DNA from: Paragyromitra xinjiangensis | Taxonomy: Eukaryota > Ascomycota > Pezizomycetes > Pezizales > Discinaceae | DNA length: 64,000 bases | Direction: 5' to 3' | NCBI GenBank assembly: GCA_038503065.1 | Contig: JBCAMK010000007.1 | Coordinates: forward strand, 62,001 to 126,000 | Shown: piece after piece, positions 32,297 to 44,030 of the stretch | How positions within the stretch are numbered: the stretch's first letter is position 1 | How the letters are laid out: every line of letters begins with the position of its first letter | The notes under the pieces: generated by a model | What the model saw: the letters and a program-made list of their open reading frames with translations, nothing else | What the model was told of the DNA's origin: nothing | Database searches by the model: none | Made by a program: the position numbers and the translations under genes

Positions 32297-33730
32297 TCAC
32301 CGCCTTCCTCCTCTGCCATTTCTCCTTCTCCCTGGGGTCGGATTATTCCTGGACCCTTCACCAGTTTCTTTTTTCCTCTCTATATACTCCTCAACTGGTA
32401 GCTGGTCTCCAAAGACAAATATCCATTGTGGAATTGGCACCGAAGGATAGAATGTTAGCATGGCCACACGGGGGGCAAACATGCGGGGTGTCCCGATGAG
32501 CATTTCCGGGAGTTCTGGGTTATTCTCCGATATTTCGCGGTAGAGCTCCTCTGCGTTGGTTCGTTGTTTAGGCTTTATCACTTTACGTACTTCTTTACTG
32601 GGTTGGCAGTTGGGTTCTCTCTGGGTATCTGCTACCATAGGGGCCACAGCTCCTGACATCTGCGTCAGAGGTAAGCAATGGATGTCGGTCTAGAGACGCA
32701 ATCAAATACCTGAATTCCCTGGCGCACGGCTAAAAGGTTGGAGAAGCCTGAGTTCTTGCACTGGCGATTGAGTTCCTGGGTAGCTGAGCGTTTATCTTTT
32801 AACCGTTCCTTGAGTGATATCTGTGATGACATTAACTACCAACCATGTTTGATGCCCCGATAGTCTTACCTGCCCACACCTCCGTTGGGCTGCCGCAGTC
32901 AACAGATCCTCGACTAGCTGATCCTCGTGGATCAGCGTTTCTCTCCTTGGCTGAGCCGCTGGCGTTGCGGGGAGTTTTAGCGAATCGTGGTATGTTTGCT
33001 GCAGTTCATCCCTCGACACAATATATACACGCTGATCTGGTAGACCCCCCTTCTCCAGCTCCTCACTTACCATCTGTTGTGTGTCATCAATAAACTCATC
33101 CCGACACTTTTCGTAGCAGCGCCTGCTATAATCTCTGTACTCTTTCACCGAATTAAAGATATGCATGTCAGCCTTAGACCTGACTATAAAAGCCGGGACC
33201 TTGAACTTCGCGCAGTTTTCAAGAATCCGTACATCTATCTCTTCAAACCGATCTCCAATAGCTAGGATAATTAAATCAAACACATATAGCCCCTGCTTGA
33301 TGAAGTAGTCATGATGCGGGATGCTCTGCGTGCCCGCACCAGGGATGTCAAACCACACCATCCACCGCCGGGGTGGCTGGTCTCCAGGGTCTTTATACCG
33401 CTTGACCCGAGAGGTTTTCTCCTTCGTCCCCGTAGGCGCAGCACCCTCTTCTTTATTTCCTAAATTTCTGAACGCATTGATGAGGGATGACTTTCCACTA
33501 CCAGCTCTGCCGACTATTGCGAAGTGGAAGTTTGCGTCGCTGTACTGGGTAGCCTGGAGGGTTTCCCGGATCTCGTCTTGTGTTGGCCAACGGAGAGGGC
33601 CAAATTTTTCCTTTTCGCGCTTCCTTTGCTCATACATTTCTTTAACTGTTGCGTTCTCCTCTATCGGCCCCCCCAAAATTGCTGTGAGGACGGCAATGCT
33701 AGCAATGCCAACGATGATAAATGGTATCAT
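32297..33730 (-). CDS. IRG-like (p47) dynamin-superfamily GTPase with N-terminal membrane segment
   Basis: Exons 33730-32870, 32820-32710 and 32659-32297 give 444 aa; introns are 49 and 50 nt. The first 22 residues (MIPFIIVGIASIAVLTAILG) form a membrane anchor or signal anchor. The GTPase domain follows: G1 VGRAGSGKSSLINAFR, G2 region PTGTKEKTSR, G3 DIPGAGT, and G4 as RSKAD in place of the usual N/TKxD. In immunity-related GTPases of animals G1 is GxxxxGKS and G4 is TKVD, so the family call is good but the Arg-Ser-Lys-Ala-Asp version is unusual. The second exon is basic (SLKERLKDKRSATQELN). The C-terminal 120 residues are polar, with RTNAEELYREISENNPELPE, and end in Arg/Gly-rich NPTPGRRRNGRGGRR. 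The function in fungi is not known; a membrane-linked role is inference. Confidence 0.82.
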
Positions 33731-35462
33731 TGGGAAGAGCTTTTTGCTAGATTTGGAACACCAGGTATGTCAACTTTTATCGCCGGTGTGAGTTGGGGGC
33801 GCTTACTTCTGATAGTGCGGGTGTATTGAAGTATAGACGTTTTGATAGCCGCAGCGCTTAGTATCCGGTATTATGCGCGCCGAAAATGTCCTCACAAGCG
33901 GCGATATCGTCTTCTACTACCAGGTGCTTTTTGTGTATAGGCGTGGAATTTCAACTATAAGAGTGCGTGTATGATTTATCTATCGACTATCCCGTAGTCC
34001 GGTAAAGCCGCCCCCTCCTTTAGAGGGCTAGATTATGGTTGATTAGTTTATAATTGACTAAGCTATCATTCTGTGTCTAGCCACCGCCACTTTGGGGGGG
34101 CATTTTCTACCAGATTATGGGATAAGAGTACGGATATCATAAGACATTTCAGGCAACCATGTGTTGAGTAATTGCGGTTAGTGGCGGCAGGGCTAGGTGT
34201 GTCGTCGTATTTGGTGGCACTGAAACAAAGCGCCTGCCCTCATGCTGCATCTGGATGGATTTACTATTGTTACTAAATCCGGGGAGCTAACAACAATAAA
34301 AGCGCACCTGGGGCTAAAATGGCTGGAATTCTTTATTATACAACGGCTAGGTCGAAACCAACGAAGAAATAATTCGCCTTGGCGAGCCAGATAGACCTGT
34401 AGAATCGATTTCCCGTGTTGGAGTTATCACTTCAGCGCACTAGTACTGGATATTCACTAACATCAAGCTCTGTCTCGTTCCCAGCCTATTTTTCCATAAT
34501 TAATTTATTTTATTCACAATTATGACCAAATACTTAGAGACGCGTGAGGTACGAACCTTGGCGCCAAGCACAAGTCTGGGCACGAGACAGCATCAAGCTA
34601 TTCCAGAACCTGTAAGCCCTCTTAGCAACATCGGTAGGGTTTTTACTTGAGAAAATCAATACGCCACGTTGGGAAGGCCTGGTCCCATAGTTGGGGTGGG
34701 GATATGGAGATTTGGAGTGATAAATTGTGGAAATTTGAAGAGAGGGGAGATTGTTGTGTGTGTTTGTTTTATTTTGCCATATGGTAGCTGGGTTTTTGTT
34801 ATTTTTTTTATGTTACGGATTTAGATTAGGTGTGCCGCCATAGCCTAAGGGCTGGATGCGTGTATGAAATATCAATCAATCAATCAATCGAGTCTGGCCC
34901 ATAAGCTGCTCCTTTGGGGCATTAGAGTGATTATTGGTGAAGGAAACGCCAATTAATGGATACTGGATATGCCCGCGGACATTTTGTTTCTAACTTTACT
35001 CAACCTTATGAGCTATGAGGCTATGGGATACACCCATTTTATTGTGGCAAGACATAGTCAATGCAACAACTTTCGCGGAGTCTAGATTCTGTTTCATAGA
35101 TCAAGGTTGTGACACTAATCCCAGTAACACAATGTTTCACATTTACGGGTCTCTTTTTTTATACTTTGTATTTTTACCTTACCGTCTCCAGACTTCCCGT
35201 CCTATTAAAGATGGCTGGCCTGTGCGTGGAGAGAAACATTGCAGTCGTTTCAGAAGGTTCCACGAATTGCTGGTGAGATCATAGTGCACTGTTCAGCATC
35301 AGGTCTGTCCACGGGTCAATGCTTCTCTGACCTTATCTTACAAGTTTTATCTTCCTTCTGTGAAATTGCGAGACAAGATGAACGACGAAAGAACCAACAA
35401 TGCCAATTACCGTGTTCCTAACTCGCGTGTCTGGCGGCTCTTGGCGCTGCAGAGATTGATTT
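33731..35462. other. Intergenic
   Basis: No supportable gene. Contains an ATCA microsatellite at 34871-34889. Around 35340-35460 it becomes the leader of the gene at 35463. Confidence 0.5.
34871..34889. repeat. ATCA tetranucleotide microsatellite
   Basis: Almost five perfect ATCA units in tandem, in a gene-free stretch. Confidence 0.9.
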
Positions 35463-37712
35463 ATGAATAGAAACGCAACGCAACGTTGTTCAACGCACGT
35501 CAACACCTCCAGCCTCTTCCTCTCCCCCACTACCACCCGGTCAGACAACTCCGTAAATACCACTCAACCCTCCACCATCCGAATCTCCCCTCTTACTAAC
35601 ATAACCAAAAAGCCCCAGCAAAACCTCATCCCGCGTCCCGGAATGGCCAGAGAACCATCTGCACCAACCCCCACCAATACCGAAACTACCCGTCTCCACA
35701 TCACACCCCTCACACCGTCTACCCTCACATCCCTCATACCCGCTTCAATCATCGACGATACAGCCCGTGGATCGCTCTCATACCACTCAATCCCCACCTT
35801 CCCCGAGAACTCGTACGCGTTCCTAACCCTCCCCGTAGCGAAGGCCGAGGCGCTTAAGAAGAAGCTCAACGGGTCTACTTTCCGCGGTGTTAAAGTCCGT
35901 GTGGAAGAAGCACGTCCCGAGAAGGAACCAGCCATGGGAGACGGGGGTGAAAAAAACAGGAAGGAGGTGAAGGCGGAGAGGAAGGAGAAACGGAAGCGGG
36001 AGGATGGGGAGGTGAAGGTTAAGAAGCGGAAGAAGGGCGAAGATAAAGAGGTTGTTGATGGCGTTCAGTTACCGGAGGGACGGAAGGTTGCGCGTGGGTG
36101 GACGGCTTCTGAACAGGCTCCTACGTCGAAGAAGTATGCGGGGAAGTCTGCGTCTTCGGGTAAGAAGAGTGAGGATGATTCTAAGCGCGAGTGTTTATTC
36201 AAGACGCCCCTACCTCCGAATAAGGTTTCTACTAAGGAGAAGAAAAAAGATGAAGATAAGAAGGATAAGAAGGATAAGAAGAAGCGCAAACGGGAAGTCG
36301 TCGTTAAAGAGTTCAAGAACAATACCAAATTCCCGCAGTTCTTAAAGGTTGCGCAGTTGGGTAATACTGCAACGGATGCGATGGCGAGCGAGTATGTTGA
36401 CGGTGTTGGATGGGTCAATGGGAAGGGAGAGCTGGTGGAGGAAGAGAAAATCAAGAGGAGGGCAGCGGATATTGTTCAGACTGAGGTGGAAACACCAAAG
36501 ACTACGGATATCCTAGAACCGGTGAAGGCTCCGGAACCGGAAGACGATGTCAAATCTACGGTCTCTTTCTCCGATGAGGATGAAGCAATGGTTGATGTGG
36601 ATTCCAGAAAAGATGCTGCTAGTGCATATGTCTCTGAGAGCTCAGAATCTGAACCTGAAGTTGAATCTGAGCCCGAGTCTGAGGAATCCGAGGATGAGCC
36701 CGAAGATATTCCTACAAAAGCCACCAAAACCAAAACCTCCACAGTTCCTGCCTCCGACTCGGAATCCTCAGAGGCAGAATCAAACTCGGAACCCGACGAG
36801 TTAGAGTCCGATCCAGAATCAGACTCCGAGTCAAAACCGGCCACCCCACCTGCCACCACTACCAAACCCTCCTCTATCACCGCCGCCCCCCTCACACCAG
36901 TCACCCCTGTCTCAATCCCTCACCGTACCATATCCAACCCCTCCTCCAAAAACACCACCCCTACCCTCCGCGTCACAATCCCCACCTTCCCCTCCCCCTC
37001 CACAACCGAAGTCCACCCCCTCGAAGCCCTCTACAAACCCACCGCCCGACAAACTGTCCTCCAAGTAGGCGTCACCGCCTCCCCTTCCGTCGGCGAAACC
37101 TCAACCTTCAAATTCGGCTTCGGCACCGCCGACGACTCCGACTCGGACCAAGAACCCGTCGTCCAAACCCCCTACCGCGAGCGCTACCGCTCCGCCGCCC
37201 CCACACCCGATACAGCCATCGGACACCGTAAGTTCTTTCCTGATGACAGCGAGGATAGCACCTATCATGGGAGACTAGGGTTTGTCCCGAGTACACCAAA
37301 GGTTGTAGGGTTTTCGCGCGGGGAGGACGTGTTTACTCGTGGTGGGGCCGCTACGGAGAGTCCGTTGCTGTTTCCGCATAGCGAGAGTCGGTTTCTGGGG
37401 GCATTGAGTGTGTGGAGCAAATTACCTACGCCGAAGGCGTTTACACCAGAGGAGCCTAGTTTAGAGGAGGTGGAGGAGACCACGCCAACGGAGAAGAAGG
37501 ATAAGAAAAAGAAAAAGGCGAAGGGGAAGAAGGTAGAGGAGGAAGAGGTTGGGGAGGTTGGAGAGAAGACCCCGGCGGAGGTTTGGAGTGACAAGTTCTA
37601 CGAGAAACGGGGGGAGTGGAATCGTGCGTGGAAGGGAAGGCGGAGGGAGGTTTTGAAAGCGAAGAGGAAGAGAGAAGCTGCAGCGGGTCCGGGGAAGAGA
37701 GTTACCGCATAA
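35463..37712 (+). CDS. Nucleolar-type acidic/basic protein with an RRM-like N-terminus
   Basis: Single exon, 749 aa from 35463, or 689 aa from the Met at 35643 (MAREPSAPTP), which I favour as the start because the residues before it are low-complexity. After that start an RRM-like fold is visible: TRLHITPLTPSTLTSLIP, then YAFLTLPVAKAEALKKKLNG, then FRGVKVRVEEARPEKE. A Lys/Glu-rich section follows (EKRKREDGEVKVKKRKKGED) with a conserved-looking FKNNTKFPQFLKVAQLG; next a long Ser/Glu/Asp tract (SESSESEPEVESEPESEESE), a Pro/Thr/Ser linker, and a C-terminal AEVWSDKFYEKRGEWNRAWKGR. This architecture resembles fungal SRP40/NOL8-like nucleolar proteins. A ribosome-biogenesis role is inference. Confidence 0.72.
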   Translation: MNRNATQRCSTHVNTSSLFLSPTTTRSDNSVNTTQPSTIRISPLTNITKKPQQNLIPRPGMAREPSAPTPTNTETTRLHITPLTPSTLTSLIPASIIDDTARGSLSYHSIPTFPENSYAFLTLPVAKAEALKKKLNGSTFRGVKVRVEEARPEKEPAMGDGGEKNRKEVKAERKEKRKREDGEVKVKKRKKGEDKEVVDGVQLPEGRKVARGWTASEQAPTSKKYAGKSASSGKKSEDDSKRECLFKTPLPPNKVSTKEKKKDEDKKDKKDKKKRKREVVVKEFKNNTKFPQFLKVAQLGNTATDAMASEYVDGVGWVNGKGELVEEEKIKRRAADIVQTEVETPKTTDILEPVKAPEPEDDVKSTVSFSDEDEAMVDVDSRKDAASAYVSESSESEPEVESEPESEESEDEPEDIPTKATKTKTSTVPASDSESSEAESNSEPDELESDPESDSESKPATPPATTTKPSSITAAPLTPVTPVSIPHRTISNPSSKNTTPTLRVTIPTFPSPSTTEVHPLEALYKPTARQTVLQVGVTASPSVGETSTFKFGFGTADDSDSDQEPVVQTPYRERYRSAAPTPDTAIGHRKFFPDDSEDSTYHGRLGFVPSTPKVVGFSRGEDVFTRGGAATESPLLFPHSESRFLGALSVWSKLPTPKAFTPEEPSLEEVEETTPTEKKDKKKKKAKGKKVEEEEVGEVGEKTPAEVWSDKFYEKRGEWNRAWKGRRREVLKAKRKREAAAGPGKRVTA

Positions 37713-38156
37713 GCGGAATGAAGGGGAGATAAAAGCATATCGTCATTTGTTGATACGGGGCATTTGTTAGTACTGTGATATACCCGGCTTTGCTTTTACC
37801 TTATTACATGTATGTTTACGTTTACGGCTAGCAAATATTATGGGTATTTCATTATATGTCTCTGCGGTGGCCGAAGGTTGAGAAAATTTCTGGCCCCGTC
37901 TCTATAAATTCCCCTCCTCCGTCCGTCTTTCAACTTTTTTTTTTCTTCCTCCGTCAACCAACCCTCCTACGCCTCATGGCATTTCCTGCTCCCCTTTTAC
38001 CTTTTCGATCCCTACAAAGGCATTTCTAGCCTCAAATCAATTTCAAAAAAAATTCACATCAAATTCAACTTGTCGCATCCTACAAAATATAACATTCAAC
38101 AATCCTATCAGAACGAGCATTTGCTTCAATTCACATTTCACCAGCTACAATGTAAT
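37713..38156. other. Intergenic
   Basis: Pyrimidine-rich and A-rich runs near 37920-38060 (T run about 37938). No gene seen. Confidence 0.5.
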
Positions 38157-38302
38157 ATTCACCAAATGCATCCTGAAGAAGGCTTCCCCACAGCATTCAC
38201 CGAACACGTCCTGTTGAAGGCCTTCACGCAGCATTCACCGAATATGCTTTGATGAAGGTCTTCACGCAGCATTCACCAAACACATCTCAAAGAATCTTCC
38301 AT
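38157..38302. repeat. 38-bp tandem repeat, about four copies
   Basis: Copies start at 38157, 38195, 38233 and 38271, an exact 38-bp period. The unit begins ATTCACCGAACACGTCCTGT and ends CCTTCACGCAGC; copies 2 and 3 are closest. The period is not a multiple of three, so a coding role in one frame is unlikely. Confidence 0.85.
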
Positions 38303-38699
38303 ATTCACCACATCTCACCATATTCACTAGATATGTCGCGAAGAAAATATCATTAAGAATCCAATCCATCGCTGTCTATTCTGCCAGCTACCACCATACC
38401 TGGATTTGCGGTTTACCCGGAGCTAAATATTACGATCTGTCCGTCAGTGTGTGCTAGTTGTCATTCTGTCAACCATCATCCCAACCTTCCTTGGGCATTT
38501 TGCAAAGATAATCCTATCACTATTCAACCGACTAACATCCTATCAACCATCATGCACCTTCCCCATTTACGGAGATTAAACTATTAACTGGCATTCTACC
38601 AGTCCTTCAGACTATTCTCGCCATCTATTCGATGGTGAGGAAGGTGAAGATCATTACGAGTGAAACAACATTCAACATTAAAGTTGCACCCTCGATCTG

Positions 38700-40050
38700 A
38701 ACCCGTTGAGAGGGATCATTGCGAACTTAGATCTGCGAATTGGCATTCTGCTAGTGGTGTCTATCATCCCCTCCGAGTACGTGGCGGAGATAAGATCATG
38801 GAGATCTTATCACGATTTAGTCGAGTCTTTCAGCAATCCAAACGACTATTTAATAGAGTACGTCGCGGAGAAAAGATCATTACGATCTTGATGGATTCGA
38901 AGTTCAGACGGGCGACGTTACCGGTATCCGAACTTGCCAGGAGATCCATTTAACGAGAGCATGTCGCGGAGAAAAGATCATTACGATCGTAGCACTCTGT
39001 CGACTGGAATTACCAGTATCCAGGATTGCCAGAAACTCCATTCAACGGAACACGTCGCGGAGAAAAGATCCATTGGGATCTCAACCGTCTTCAGGTGGAT
39101 GGAATTGTACCGGTCCTTCTGTCTTCCGAAAACTATCCGTTTAAGAAGAATCATTAAGGTTTCTTTCTTCTAGCGGTTTGGAATTCTACCTCTACTACAG
39201 GATGAAAATCCATTCAACGGAGTACGTCGCGGAGAAAAGATCATTACGATCGCAGCACTCTTCGGTCAACTGGAATTACCAGTATCCAGGATTGCCGGAA
39301 AATTTATTCAACGGAGTACGTCGCGGAGAAAAGATCATTACGATCGTAGCGCTCTTCGGTTGACTGGGTTTACTAAGTATCCAGGATTGCCAGAAACTCC
39401 ATTCAACAGAGCACGTCGCGGAGAAAAGATCCATTGGGATGTCAACCGTTTTCAAGCAACCGGCATTGTACCGGTCCTTCTGCCTTCCGAAAACTATCCA
39501 TTTAAGAAGTATCATTAAGGTCTCTTTCTTCTAGTGGTTTGGAATTATACCTCTACTACAGGATGGCAGCCATATATTCTATCGAGTATGTCGCGGAGAA
39601 AAAAGATCATTAATATACTATCACCACTCAGTCAACCATGGCATTGTACCAGTCCCTCTGGCTTCCGATTACCCGTTCAATAAAAACGATTTGACTGTCG
39701 TCTATTCCATCGAGCATTTCGCGGAGATAAAGATCATTAAGATGCTATCAGTATCCAGCCAACTGGGATTGTACCAGTCTATCTTCCTCCTGAAAATCAT
39801 CCATTCGGGAAAAAACATTACGATCCTATCCCTCTAGCGGTTGGCATTCTACAGTTTCAACTCCGCCTATTCTATCCGAGCGTGACGCAGGTGTTATTGA
39901 AACGATGCCACCTGCCTTCCCAATGGCCCTCCAAGGAGAATCATTACGATTCAATCGCTCTGATTTTTGGCATTCTGCCTGGTTGTCTGTCCTTCCCTCG
40001 CCATCCATACTATTGAGTATGTCGCGGAGGTAAGATCATTATGATCGTAT
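38700..40050. repeat. Degenerate minisatellite with a GTCGCGGAGAAAAGATC core
   Basis: The core GTCGCGGAG(A)AAAAGATCATTACGATC or a variant recurs at 38781, 38862, 38963, 39054, 39226, 39320, 39415, 39590, 39719 and 40021. Simple spacings are about 81-101 bp, with longer 172-175 bp units. The segment 38963-39203 is repeated at about 39320-39563 (offset near 360 bp), a higher-order duplication. Each unit also has a small palindrome around CTGGAATTACCAG. No frame stays open through the array, so it looks non-coding. Confidence 0.82.
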
Positions 40051-42038
40051 CACTAGATATTCACCCCGCATCCTACCAGTCTTTCACAACCTCCTTCGCC
40101 GTCTATTCAATAGACACAGGCTGCCGAGGAATTCATTAAGATCTGGTCATTACGTATACTCAGCCGTCGACTGGCATTCTACAAATCTTCAACACCATCC
40201 ATTCGATCCGAGTACTCTACGTCATAAGATAAAATACATTGATCTTTTCACGCCTCGCTGGCCATGCGACACTATTCACCGTTCGGAAACGACGTCACAG
40301 ATTATGGATATCCGGCGTATTTCGATACATACTATCAAGCTTGGATAACCACTCCTCCTGATTCATGTGGAGGGTGTCAAATACCCAGTGAAATAGTACC
40401 GATAGTTCCTTCATATTTTGGAATTAGTGTGCTATGCAGTGGGCGGTTATTAGTATACACCTTTGGTAACATCGATCATTCGCTGTCCTGAAAAACATTG
40501 CATTTGGTGTGTTACCTACTACCTCCATCGATCAAGCTTGTAAGTTATCCAGTGTGAACACTACCGCATTTCAACTAACCGAAAACTTTAGCCAAGTCTA
40601 TTGAAGCACGACAACCAAAAAAAGTATTCAAAAACAGCTGCAGCCCGCAATAATATTCAAACATGACTTTTTCTCCTCCGTTCCTGTTAAATCGGAAGTT
40701 ATTTACCAACTTCATCTTCAACAAGTGCATAAGTCACACCTCCGCTTTAAAGACCCCGCATACAAAAAGTTATTCAAAGCTTGTCGCTGGCTAGAATCGG
40801 TGTTCATTTAACTGTTATCACTTGGTGTGGTGGGGTCAGTAGGGCTAGGGGAAACAACGGAAGCTTAAGTTTATTTGTACGGTTTCCGCTTTCGGAGTCT
40901 ATCACTTGTACTACTGCATGTATTTGATACTATTCTTGTGAAGTGGAGGCTTATGCTCTCAACTGCTTCCCATACATTCAATATAATGTTCGATTGCACG
41001 TTTTCTATCTGCTAGTATCTAGATAAACTTTGGTAAACCAATGGGTATTCCTCTGCCAATACAGTTCACTGTAACTCTCCAGCCCCGATCAGGTACTTCA
41101 CCCACGATCAGATGATCACCCCCGGTATTCAACAAACATCCTACAACAAACTCCGATGTTTTCGATGCTAGTTCGCTTCTGAGACAGTACTACGTGTAAT
41201 GATCCTATAGGTGCTCCCCTTTCTCTATTTATTACTACAAACTATCTTTCAGTTAGGTTTGTGCTAATGAGGGTCTCCAACGGTGGATCGCGTGCATAGA
41301 ATAACAGTTTTCGTATACGGGTATGGCGTCAATATGAAGATCTGAACCTGGTCGTCTTGCGGGGGATGTTAGCTGGATTAGTTCAATAGTCTAAAACGGT
41401 TTATGGCGTTGGAGGTAGAATTTATGTGTCTTCGCCGTTAACGAAAGAAGTAGAAGTATATCTTTATCTACAAACTTATGTTTTCGCTCCCGACTTTTTT
41501 CGTGTCTAGGGTCTTGTATGGCATCCCCTCATGATTTCACAGTTAAAATTCGTGCATCGCGGCCACCGGACAGGTTTGAATCTCTCAAGTTTCCACCTCG
41601 TGCCGCCTATCCTAACGAGAGAATTACCCGTAGAAAGTCACGATAAAATACTATGCCCTTTGTCAGGCCTTTTCGGGCGGCTCCTAACCCTGGAAATATC
41701 TGTTAGCATTCTTGAGCTATTTACTGATCGTTATTGAATTGAAAAGTCCTTTCAAAAGGGAATGGATTCAATGAAGCGGAAAATTGCCTTGGATCTTACA
41801 CATGGCCTATCAACAGCAGTCCGTTAGCTCATGAAAACGTTCACCGATCATGGCCAGGATCCCGGTTTGGTTCAATCGACTACATTGAATGGGCAGTTAA
41901 TTTAAGTCTCACTTAGCTCCAGAACAGAATTTAGAGATCATAATAGTATTGGATATATCTAAATCAAATATTCAACCAAGTACTCCATCAAACCATGCTA
42001 ACCAACGAATAAACACAACACCAACCCAACCCAACCTT
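40051..42038. other. Intergenic
   Basis: The short ORF 40264-40491 (+) and others lack motifs. No gene is called between the minisatellite and the LOG gene. Confidence 0.45.
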
Positions 42039-42760
42039 CTATTCCTTCGCCCAAGAAAGCGCTAGACGACCTCCAGGAGGTACATATGTCTCGATAGCTG
42101 TGATGACCTCGTTCGGCGTTGTAGCTACACTCAATATCCCCCGTGTATTCTGGTCAACAAATCCGTTCTGGTAGAAGTCTTCCATCATTTTCAGAAAGTT
42201 GTCGAAAAACCCATCGGGGTTGAAAAGAACGATGGGTTTTTCATGGATTCCTATTTGGCTCTACAGGTCCAAGAAATTATCTCATTAGCTCGGCTCACTA
42301 AATCACTTTCGATCACCGAACTCACCCATGTGATTATCTCAACCAGTTCGTCCAAGGTTCCAAAGCCCCCAGGCATCGCAACAAAAGCGTCACTTTGGGC
42401 AGCCATCATTTCCTTCCGCTCGTGCATGCTTTCGACGATCGTAGTGAGTCCAATGTCCATTTCTCCTTCCTGTCATTTATTAGACCAACCATAGTTTCAA
42501 TATTTTGGAATCTAGAGTACCCGTACCACTTCACGTCGTACCAAAGCCCGTGGAATTATTCCATGAACTTTCCCTCCCCGCTCAAACAGCGTTCTAGCGA
42601 CGCTTCCCATCAGCCCGCGGTTTCCACCGCCATAAACAAGACTCCAACTCTTGGAATACAAGGCATTGGCCAAACCCTCAGCTGCCACAGTGAACTTTGG
42701 ATTTGTCCCTGGTCGAGAAGCGCAAAAGACACATATTCGTAGTTCTTCCTTCACAGTCAT
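42039..42760 (-). CDS. LOG family protein (cytokinin riboside 5'-monophosphate phosphoribohydrolase-like)
   Basis: A Rossmann-type nucleotide hydrolase once annotated as lysine decarboxylase; LOG enzymes release the free base from N6-modified nucleotides. Exons 42760-42527, 42469-42326 and 42260-42039 (introns 57 and 65 nt) give 199 aa, typical for type I LOG. Motifs: [50 protein letters not shown] followed by [14 protein letters not shown]. These include the PGGxGTxxE signature with its Glu and the preceding Arg. The third exon reads [19 protein letters not shown] and ends [11 protein letters not shown]. No targeting peptide. Whether it makes cytokinin in this fungus is unknown. Confidence 0.93.
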
Positions 42761-44030
42761 TGTGTTCGTTTTCCCGTAAATTCTAGGAGCGGAGGAGAGT
42801 TTTTGCCGTTGCTGTCAATCTCACGGGAAGATAAGCTTCATAAATAAGGGTCTTAACGTTACTTTGACGTGGAGCTGAGGCCGGTTTGAGTGCTGAGCTT
42901 TCCCAATTCTAGTCATCATTGGTTCGGTTTCTCGCATGCTTTCCTTAAACGGGATGCTTGATGTTGGGAGTTGTGTTGGCTAGCCGCTTTGGGAATGTAC
43001 AAGCTAGGAGTGAGTGCTTGGCTGTGACAACTTCTTTTCTTTTGGAGATAAGGCCGGTTATAAACGCATGAAAGCGGAAGGTATGTGAACAATTATACTT
43101 AATGCCACATATATCTGTAGATGAATAATGCGGTGTGTTTAATATGCCAATTTCATTTCTAGTTGGTTTAATTGCCTGTAAAGCATAGATCACTCCCTGT
43201 CACTCGAATCATCATGCTACTATTAATTGTACCGTATCATAGCGTACGCTACACATGAGTTCGTCACATTCACACAGACATCCCCAAGGCTGTCTAGGCG
43301 GGAGAATCCGTAAGATTTCTTCAGTCCTGAGGGGGAAAAACCCCTCAACAATACGCTATAAGCATTCTACTAGCCCTAAAAGTCCACCTATGCTCTACGG
43401 TGTATAAAAGACTGAGCCTTAGGTAGCCCGGCGATTGCAAGGAGGATTTATAGATGGTGAGCAAGGTGGGACACGGGCTCCTGCTCCGATAGTATTATGA
43501 CAATGATCAACGGATGACTATTAGAAGGCTAGACTTCAAGCCTAGGAGTCACACCAACACCTTCATTGGCTATAACTTCCGTTATAACAGCCAAAGATCG
43601 GAGGAATATCCATGCTGTGAATCAGGTTCTCTCGGATCGGAAACTGGACTCTGCCGTTGACCGATCAATGATCATCTCTCGAACTCAGGAAGCACAAGCA
43701 CCTGCGTGATCACGGCTGCGGGCACGACGGCCGTTACAAACAGAGGTCACAAGCGGAAAGGAATTTCAAGTACTTCCGAAGCCATGTCATTTTTGAACCC
43801 CGCTTCTTGGATTATCTCCAACATTGTTAATCTTGGTGAGATGTGTCTTAGGTTGGCGGGGCAGATTGCCCATTTCTCGGAGGATCCAAAACCCATGCCA
43901 AGACGGCAACATCCGAAATCGCCGATCGGGACTAGTGCGGCTCAATTTTTTGCATGGCTAAACTTCTGCCTGCAACTTTTTTTTCCCTGGGCGAATCTGG
44001 TCGATAATCAGTTCGCAACATCTCGCAACA
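42761..44030. other. Divergent intergenic region between LOG and AATF/BFR2
   Basis: Upstream of both flanking genes. The ORF at 43706-44149 (+) overlaps exon 1 of the AATF gene in another frame and is not credible. Confidence 0.5.

Noticed and set aside
36476..36904. Long antisense ORF opposite the acidic tract of the 35463 gene
   Set aside because: Mirror of a low-complexity Ser/Glu coding tract; no independent motif.
38660..39363. ORFs repeating EYVAEKRSLRS or RRGEKIITI as a repeat protein
   Set aside because: They are short frames through the minisatellite; unit lengths are not multiples of three and no frame runs through.
38700..40050. CRISPR-like repeat array
   Set aside because: Spacing is irregular, spacers are related to each other, and the window is clearly a fungal nuclear genome.
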